Shown: in pieces, positions 57,180-64,000 of the stretch
Position numbering within the stretch: the first letter of the stretch is position 1
Layout of the letters: each line of letters opens with the position of its first letter
Source: Acholoe squamosa
Lineage: Eukaryota > Annelida > Polychaeta > Phyllodocida > Polynoidae
DNA: 64,000 nt
Reading direction: 5' to 3'
NCBI GenBank assembly: GCA_949317995.1
Contig: OX439035.1
Coordinates: forward strand, 79,219,459 to 79,283,458
Program-made: the position numbers and the translations under genes
Notes under the pieces: generated by a model
What the model saw: only the letters and a program-made list of their open reading frames with translations
Told to the model about the DNA's origin: nothing
Databases searched by the model: none

Positions 57180-58050
57180 CTGTTTTCAGGCTCTACTCTC
57201 ACCTTATCTCACTGAAACCCATTCTTTTCTACTTCCCATAGATCAGTTTGCACTGTACATTACACTTGTACCCTGCTACCTCCACCCCACTTCTTATATA
57301 CTACGCATGGTCTTTGAACCACACCCTTCTACTTCTTCCACTTCTCATATACGATTCACAGTATGTAGTTGTATATTCCTAAATCTTCCACTTCCCATAT
57401 GCTAATCAGAGATTGTACACCCACCAAGTTACCTCTCATACTCTACTAGTCTTGGTCTTTATACCGTGCCCTGCTACATCTTTAACTCGTAATATACTAC
57501 TCACAGTATTACACACACCTTGCAACCTCTCCCACTTCTTGTATACTACTCACGGTCTTTGTACCACACCCTGCTACATCTTTCACTCATCATATACTAC
57601 TCACAGTATTACACACACCCTGCTACCTATTCCACTTCTTGTATACTACCCACGGTCTTTGTACCGCGCCCTGCTACATCTTTCACTCGTCATATACTAC
57701 TCACAGTATTACACACACCCTGCTACCTATTCCACTTCTTGTATACTACCCACGGTCTTTGTACCGCGCCCTGCTACATCTTTCACTCGTCATATACTAC
57801 TCACAGTATTACACACACCCTGCTACCTATTCCACTTCTTGTATACTACTCACGGTCTTTGTACCACGCACAGCTACATCTTTCACTTGTCATATACTAC
57901 TCACAGTATTACACACACCCTGCTACCTGTCCCACTTCTTGTATACTACTCACGGTCTTTGTACCGCGCCCTGCTACATCTTCCACTCATCATACACTAC
58001 TCACAGTATTACACACACCCTGCTACCTCTCCCACTTATTGTATACTACC
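57180..58050 (+). repeat. 100-bp tandem satellite, itself a dimer of 50-bp half-units
   Basis: The landmark GTACCRCGCC occurs at 57661, 57761 and 57961, with variants at 57561 and 57861, an exact 100-bp period. About five well-conserved units (57500-58050) follow a more diverged upstream part. Each unit splits into two similar halves, both starting TATACTAC(T/C)CAC(A/G) and passing through CCTGCTAC. Because 100 is not a multiple of three and the unit has no stop on the plus strand, all three frames stay open for 148-237 codons; none is a gene. Diverged pieces recur at about 58320-58420 and 58965-59015. Confidence 0.9.
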
Positions 58051-58273
58051 GTTGTACCTTGCAGAAAGGGCGACCCTGGTTATAAGACGCCCCCTGAGTT
58101 CAAGGCAGAGCTTTAGGCACACCTAGGAGCTGTTTTCGGCTGGCCCCTTTCTGTCAAATCCAACGTAATTCTACCCTACCTGGAAGGCATACCCTGACTT
58201 TGGGAGGGTCCAATATACACATATATGGTTAGTATTATATATAAGTTGCACCTTACATGCGAGCTATTACGGT
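58047..58273. mobile_element. Diverged TACCGTAA-family element
   Basis: TACCGTTGTACCTTGC at the left and GCGAGCTATTACGGT at the right, with TTATAAGACGCCCCCTGAGTT inside, fit the family in degraded form. It abuts the end of the 100-bp satellite. Confidence 0.45.
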
Positions 58274-58429
58274 CCCATGACATATACTACACATACTGTA
58301 CATATATTATATCTCTGCCAGTACTTATGGTCTTTGTACCTCTCTCTGCTACATCTTCCTGTCGTCATATACTACTCACAATTTTTACACACACCCTGCT
58401 ACACGTACTTCTCACACTCCCTATATAAA

Positions 58430-59465
58430 AGGTAAGTCGCCCCTGACTCAACCACTTCATGTTCACCAATCCTGCAGCATTAACTTTGATGAGACATTTC
58501 CAATAGAAGTAAATTACTCATCACCTCAACAATGTTTCGTAATATCATATGCAGTATTGGAGATACATAACAGAGTGGGACTGTGCATTGTAGGGTAGGT
58601 CAGCTGGGCATTAGAGACATTTCTGGCTAAGTGGGTTTGTGACTATAGTGCAGCTCTGTCTGATATGCTTTCTGTGGTTGGTTCAGGTTCCAGCAGGCGG
58701 TTGACATAGGGTTCCTAAACAGTGACAATAAATTCACGAAAATAGATGAATAACTCGTATCACTAGGCTTATATCATATTTGAAAGAAGACACTTATGAT
58801 AAATCAATCATAAATTGGACTGTGAGTTGTATGCATAATTACCTATATCAAGAAATATGTGTATGGGATATGTATTACTATTAAGGGATGTTTTAGGGAT
58901 CTATAGGTGGTCGTCATAAAGTACCGGAAGGTCTCGTGGTCGAGTCAGGGGCCACATACCCTACTACTCACCCAGTTTGTGCAATTTGCTCCCTCTCCCA
59001 CTTACGCTACTCACAGACTGTACGCACTTGATTTTAACCAGTTCAGTACTGACTAATTAAAACAGGCTCTTTGTCTCTGGCTTGAAGAATATGAATATAT
59101 ACTCATATATACTGCCCTTATCAAAGTCAGCCATTGTGTACAACTGGGACATGATTTGCAAATTATGACAGCATACAAAAGTCACAAAGGTAGGGGAGAG
59201 TTGTATGATGACCACTGTGACTTTCCATAACAGTAGGCCTATATTAACCTGAGGGGAGGTAGAAGCAAACCAGCGTCGCATTTTCCAAAGGGTTTTAGAC
59301 ACTTAAAGGCTATACCCACAACATAGTACCCAGTGGGTATTGCAGGCTATTATACTAGGTACATGTACTGAGGGCAGTCTGTTGGGTCTTCATAAATGTC
59401 AGCTTAAGGGCGAGGTGTTTGCCAGAGGGGCTTATGTGAAGACAAGAATTCCCTTGGTAGCCATT
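58430..59465. other. Intergenic, no gene seen
   Basis: AT-rich sequence with one small relic of the 100-bp satellite near 58965. Nothing else recognised. Confidence 0.4.
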
Positions 59466-59469
59466 AGGA

Positions 59470-60066
59470 GTGAACGAAATGAAGGCTTCAAATGTTAAGG
59501 ATCTCATGGGACAGTGTGCTTTCAGGCGGACGTCAGTGTATTCTAGAAAATCTATTGTTCACGTGGCAATCTATGGCACATTTAGAATGGAGGGGCGTGA
59601 AGTAGAAGGATCCATTAAACACACATTATACTGTTTTTTTCCTTTAATGCCAGCACCATTGCTGTTGGGTGTTTCATTGATTGGCAGGGTTAGTGCTTTA
59701 CCGGTAACAAGTATTTTACACAGGGATGAAAGACTTCTAACTTTTATTGAAGGTTCTCTGTTCTTTCATCGTAACAACAAATCGACACATAGGTGTGAGG
59801 CCTTAAAACTATATCCGACACTTAACGAGCTTAAGCTGAGACAAATTGGTTGTTGGATGCCTCAAGTTTCTCTTTATACTATAGTACAGTGTATAGTGCC
59901 AAAGTGGGCATATCTCACCATTTCGAGAGCCCCACATATTGCAAAAAAAAAATATGGGAACAAACAACAATTCCATTGTGTACTAACCGGTCAATGGGGG
60001 GTCACATGTATTATGACCTGGCTGGATCTTCATTTTAAGCGTGTTAGTTTGGTAACGCATACTTAA
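59470..60066 (+). CDS. Uncharacterised 198-codon single open frame, possibly spurious
   Basis: The longest open frame in the window that is not explained by a repeat or a recognised gene. The ATG context is ordinary, there is no signal peptide at the N-terminus, and one hydrophobic stretch (FFPLMPAPLLLGVSLIG, near residue 57) could be a membrane segment. I do not recognise any domain. In this much AT-rich six-frame sequence one such frame can arise by chance. No polyadenylation signal was assigned. Confidence 0.15.
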   Translation: MNEMKASNVKDLMGQCAFRRTSVYSRKSIVHVAIYGTFRMEGREVEGSIKHTLYCFFPLMPAPLLLGVSLIGRVSALPVTSILHRDERLLTFIEGSLFFHRNNKSTHRCEALKLYPTLNELKLRQIGCWMPQVSLYTIVQCIVPKWAYLTISRAPHIAKKKYGNKQQFHCVLTGQWGVTCIMTWLDLHFKRVSLVTHT

Positions 60067-60346
60067 TGAAAGGGGACGTTTGGATTGTCTGTGTCTCATT
60101 GATTTAGATATCTGGACTATATCACCTCATATAAATCTTTTTCCATGGAGACCATGAAATGTTGATGTTATTAGGTAGGTAATAGTTTATATATGTGTTT
60201 CCATATAGCAAACGCCATGGTGATATTGGCGGAAATTGGAGCAAACGCTCTGGGAGTAGTAATGCCAGAAAGCTAGTTGAACTTATATCTTTCTGGTGAT
60301 GCAATGAATTAAATAAAGTGTCGACCTGCCTCACTTAAACACTGAT

Positions 60347-60505
60347 CAGTGGCGGATTTCTATGGGGGGTGCGGGGGCGCGCGCCCCCTCCTTTTTGGCT
60401 GTAGTTAAGAGTTTAATTACCTGTTTTTACCCCTAGATTTAGCCAGAAATAAGGTATTCATGACGGGCGCGCCCCCTCCTTTGAGACATCCTGAATCCGC
60501 CACTG
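60347..60505. mobile_element. CAGTGGCGGATT-family MITE
   Basis: Left CAGTGGCGGATTTC and right GAATCCGCCACTG are terminal inverted repeats, with two copies of GCGCCCCCTCCTTT inside. hAT-like by its CAGTGG ends. The surrounding 60067-61500 holds no other supported feature besides a C-run near 61263. Confidence 0.7.
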
Positions 60506-61525
60506 CCTGATCTGACTTTAACTGACTCCCATAAGTGCCATAAGTATAATTATATTCTGGCACATATGAAATCAACACATATAAACTGAATCAATAGAAA
60601 ATTTCCATCTTGTATCATCTAAAACCATATTGTAAAGCAGCATTAATATTGTCCATAGATTAATCCCAATTCACAAATCACTAGTATACACGATGTCACC
60701 CTTTTCATCATGGCAAATACTGATGTATGTGCTTTTATGGTTTCATTATTAGCTGAACACAGAATACCATTGGGTTTGAGTATGTTTGACAATAAAAATA
60801 GATTCATAATCGTGCGCTATAACATGTAGAGATTTGTTGCCCCTTCTTCATAGATTCCCTCACCTGGAGGTTAATTCAAAAGGCTCTACCATCGCTACCT
60901 ATGAGATGTTAGTGATCCCCCCCTTATTCTTTACTGCTATGGTAAGGTAGGCCTGCCTTCCTTTTTGATAGCCAGCTACTTTTAAGTGAGTGCTGTTAGC
61001 CTCAGCCCTGCTTTCACTATTCCAAGCAGCTAACTCGTTCTCTCAAGAGTGGCTACACTTGGGTTCTGCTAATCAAATATAACCTGTCAGGTGCACTTGA
61101 CCCTGAAATGTCTTCAAGTTTGTCACCCATGTATATATTTAGAAGGGTTAATATGTTAATGTGCATGTAATGTTTTAAGTATATTCCCACCTATATGTAC
61201 AGGAGAAAAATAAACCTACCAGGAGTTACCATCAAATTATAGCTTGTATTTTAGAAGTACAGTGCCCCCCCCCCCGCACCAACTAAGAGAAAGAAGGGAA
61301 GCATGACATTACTATGCCCTTAACACATGAGTAGACTCAAGAGCCCTAAAGGACTCTGAGAAAATGCATTCAAGTGCACTTAACTCATGAGTAGCCTCAA
61401 CAGCCCCCAACAACTCTCAGCAGGTGCATTCACTTTTGTTATGAGGTAAATCATATAGTATCCTTCGCCTTTGCCAACAAAATGATGGACCCCTTAAAGG
61501 TCAGAGATGTTTTTTATTTTTCCAG

Positions 61526-61813
61526 ATGACACCCATCCATGCACTCCTTCCCATATTTGGTATCCTGCTTGTCACGAGTTCAGGAGCAGACGCAGGTGTT
61601 CTCATGCAGCGCCATCAGCTAAGGGGCAATGTCGCCTCCTACCGGTCGGACTGTGCTGTACAGTGTCACGTGGAGTGCGACATGTGGCGAGAGTACGATC
61701 CCCACTACTGCGTGTCAAAGTGCCTACAGAGCAAGGCAGGGCACAAAGCTGAATTTGACGCCAAGTTCCACTGCTACGACAGCATGGCATACATGGAAAA
61801 CGAGTTTTTCTAA
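61526..61813 (+). CDS. Secreted cysteine-rich peptide, 95 residues, unknown function
   Basis: The open frame begins exactly after a good splice acceptor (pyrimidine tract TTTTTATTTTTCCAG at 61511-61525), so the start codon is the first codon of its exon and a non-coding 5' exon is expected upstream. Residues 1-23 look like a signal peptide (hydrophobic LLPIFGILLV, then small residues ending ADA). The mature part has six cysteines at 43, 47, 51, 62, 66 and 83, pattern C-x3-C-x3-C-x10-C-x3-C-x16-C, and an acidic aromatic C-terminus (ENEFF). The paired CxxxC spacing suggests a disulphide-stapled helical hairpin. An AATAAA lies about 530 bp downstream. I recognise no family; hormone, defence peptide or matrix component are all possible. 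Confidence 0.7.
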   Translation: MTPIHALLPIFGILLVTSSGADAGVLMQRHQLRGNVASYRSDCAVQCHVECDMWREYDPHYCVSKCLQSKAGHKAEFDAKFHCYDSMAYMENEFF

Positions 61814-62342
61814 AGAGACAGAAACCGTGCAATGTGGTGTTTGACTATAAAAGTGGGACGTGACATAATTCCCTGGAGTGATCTTTTATGAATCAGCCTT
61901 TGATGCAATTGTTGTGCAACACAGTATTGTGCATTCTTTATTCCATATTGAGTTGCAAATAATCAGCATGCATCTGCATTTTGTTTCTCACTGCAGCATA
62001 GCGTAAGCTCTGTTTAAGCATGAAAACCATATTGGCTCATGTTATCGCAGTTTCCGGGTCTCAGTTTATCCATTGCCATAATGTATTCTTCACTTGATGT
62101 TTATCTTTATCATTTTCAGTTCACAGGAATGTCATTGCATATACAAGCCTATAAGACATATTCCTACACAGTGTATAGGCCTATTTATGTATAGCCCTGT
62201 AGTTAATCACTGAACCCTTATAAACCCAGAGGTCTGGGGATCACCTATGTTCATTTGTTTCTAGATATTCAATTATTGAGGCATCATCGATTTGTGGTAC
62301 AGATAAGGTCACACGTGCACATTTCGACGTTTTCTTTGTTTA

Positions 62343-62348
62343 AATAAA
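62343..62348 (+). terminator. Candidate polyadenylation signal of the cysteine-rich peptide gene
   Basis: AATAAA about 530 bp after the stop codon. Confidence 0.45.
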
Positions 62349-62349
62349 A

Positions 62350-63208
62350 CTCATTTCACCAATGCAGTATTGACGTCTTTTACTTTGCAACATTGAATCA
62401 TGACCATGTACCCATATATCCCAGGTACCATTTAAAGCATTGTTATCTAGAAACCATCCATTTGAAACTTAAGTACTACGGTATCCCTGCAATCAATCAT
62501 GATGACGTACTTATGTAACGCTAGAATACAATATTGCTGTAGATGAAAGGATAGGATTGCACAGAAAAGTATTGAATACAAAGTTAAGACCTGCCAAATT
62601 TACTTTGTCAACCCTGGCGCAGGGTCCCTATTTTGACATGATGACAGTGATTGCACTTCTACTTTACAACCCTCGATTTACCGGCTCTGAGCTGTACGAG
62701 GATTAAAAAACCTAGACTTGACATATTTTGTCTTGTCTATTGTATGGCGCTCAATGGGCATGTGGGCCCTATGTTCAACATGGATTTGACAGTGCGATGG
62801 CGGAACCTTTGAGTGACGGCTTGACTAGAAGATGTTCGTGTAATATTGGACATAGAGGGTATATTACATCAAGGACTTCAAACAAAACATGACTGGACAA
62901 TGATTGATTATGACGCAGGGCCAAACTTGGGGGTATATCTGGTAGAATGTAGAGGGATGTATGCCAAGCATCACACGGACTGACATGAAGATGCAGGGTG
63001 AAGAGCGCACAGATATGAACATAGAAGGGTACCATCATTCAAAATACAGCCCCCCCTTACTGGGCGAACAAAAGGTCGTGCAGGCTATGTGGCGTTGCAG
63101 TGTCCGAAGTCTGATATATCTTCGACTTTCTAGAAGCGCACCCTAAGTCCAATGAAATCTATAAGTAGCAGCTAGGGCATTAGACAGTTCTATATATTCG
63201 TCGCAGTG
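62350..63208. other. Intergenic, no gene seen
   Basis: AT-rich sequence with short open frames only. Confidence 0.4.
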
Positions 63209-63362
63209 CAGTGGCGGATTTAGAGGGGGGGGACACGGAGGCGCAAACACCCCCCTTTTCCCCAGTACTTAAGAGTTTAATTATATTATATTAAAAATAG
63301 GGGGTGCGCCCCCTCTTTTTGGGCCGCGCCCCCTCCTTTTCCAGATCCTGGATCCGCCACTG
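63209..63362. mobile_element. CAGTGGCGGATT-family MITE
   Basis: Left CAGTGGCGGATTTAGAGG, right CTGGATCCGCCACTG, with two GCGCCCCCTC blocks. Closely related to the copy at 60347. A TACCGTAA-type remnant (CCTCACGTATAAGGCGAGCC) follows directly. The remainder to 64000 holds nothing I can support. Confidence 0.7.
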
Positions 63363-64000
63363 CAGTGTCATCCTCACGTATAAGGCGAGCCGTGCACGCG
63401 AGGTACAATAAAATAGGAGTGTGTATGACTTGGGAAGCCAATGGAGGGGGGCAAGGGGTCTACCTCCCCTTTTTACGCTATTATGTATGATACTTTTAAT
63501 TCAAGTTATCCTATTGAAAATTTGATTTCACGAAATGTCATGTTTTAACATAATCTCTCAGATGCGCTTTTCTTCTCCTTTTGAAATACAATGATCATCG
63601 TGGACATCTTCAAACGATGAAGGATTATAATCAAAGTTAACATGATTGAAACGTTTTCTTTCCTTTCTGAACGTTGAAATGTTGTTTTCTGTTACTAAAA
63701 CCTTTTCCAAAGGTTCCCAACGTTATTCTACTAAATGCCCCAATACATTATAGAAATCTAAGAGATGCTCAGGTTACAGTTGTTTATTTGGTGGAATCCT
63801 GGCCCATTTATCCTACATGGTGCCTGGTGGTTACAATGCTTCCCTTACTCACACATCATATCTGTAAACAGAAGGCAGCCACATTTTTTAACCCATCTCA
63901 CTGTATGACTCCCTTCTCACGTTTCACTTTAATCAGGTGAACAGACAGCTTAATCCAACATAAGCTACAGTAACCCAGCTGGCAGAGAACGTTGAATCAA

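Noticed and set aside
57413-58126. Plus-strand frames of 237, 198 and 148 codons
   Set aside because: All three come from the 100-bp tandem repeat, overlap in different frames, and have no initiation or domain evidence.

Overview
The window is nuclear DNA of an intron-rich animal. All recognised genes are split by GT-AG introns, are flanked by AATAAA signals, and sit in AT-rich DNA crowded with short transposons, SINEs and minisatellites. Protein content (a cytoplasmic dynein-2 subunit, a proteasome ATPase, a mitochondrial EF-G2, an astacin protease with a chitin-binding tail) fits a non-vertebrate bilaterian. The repeat load suggests a marine invertebrate, but I cannot name the phylum. Exon models were built by hand from reading-frame and splice-phase continuity and recalled family sequences; no searches were run.

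Layout. (1) About 411-7367, plus strand: DYNC2LI1, 15 exons, 351 residues; the first exon is uncertain and lies inside a small transposon. (2) 8555-12430 plus a proposed one-codon first exon at 19273-19275, minus strand: PSMC1/Rpt2, 442 residues, converging on DYNC2LI1. Its 6.8-kb first intron is filled with transposons, minisatellites and a repeat rich in TGACCTTGA motifs. (3) 19624-26597, plus strand: GFM2, 9 coding exons, 769 residues. It is head-to-head with PSMC1 across about 350 bp containing an NRF-1-like site, so a shared bidirectional housekeeping promoter is likely. (4) 26.6-40.4 kb: no confident gene, only a decayed non-LTR retrotransposon (about 35.56-36.44 kb), an RFX X-box pair and repeats. 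(5) 40386-47239, minus strand: a secreted astacin metalloprotease with a Thr/Pro linker and C-terminal chitin-binding domain, 10 exons, 393 residues. (6) 47.2-61.5 kb: repeat territory with a large fold-back arrangement (52.4-56.5 kb), a G-rich minisatellite and a 100-bp satellite. (7) 61526-61813, plus strand: a 95-residue secreted cysteine-rich peptide of unknown function.

The genes do not form one pathway. The only functional link in the layout is the probable co-expression of PSMC1 (26S proteasome) and GFM2 (mitochondrial ribosome recycling). The strongest observations are the missing P-loop lysine in DYNC2LI1, the bidirectional promoter, SINEs with exact target-site duplications, several families of palindromic mobile elements (one ending beside an astacin splice donor), and the orphan cysteine-rich peptide.
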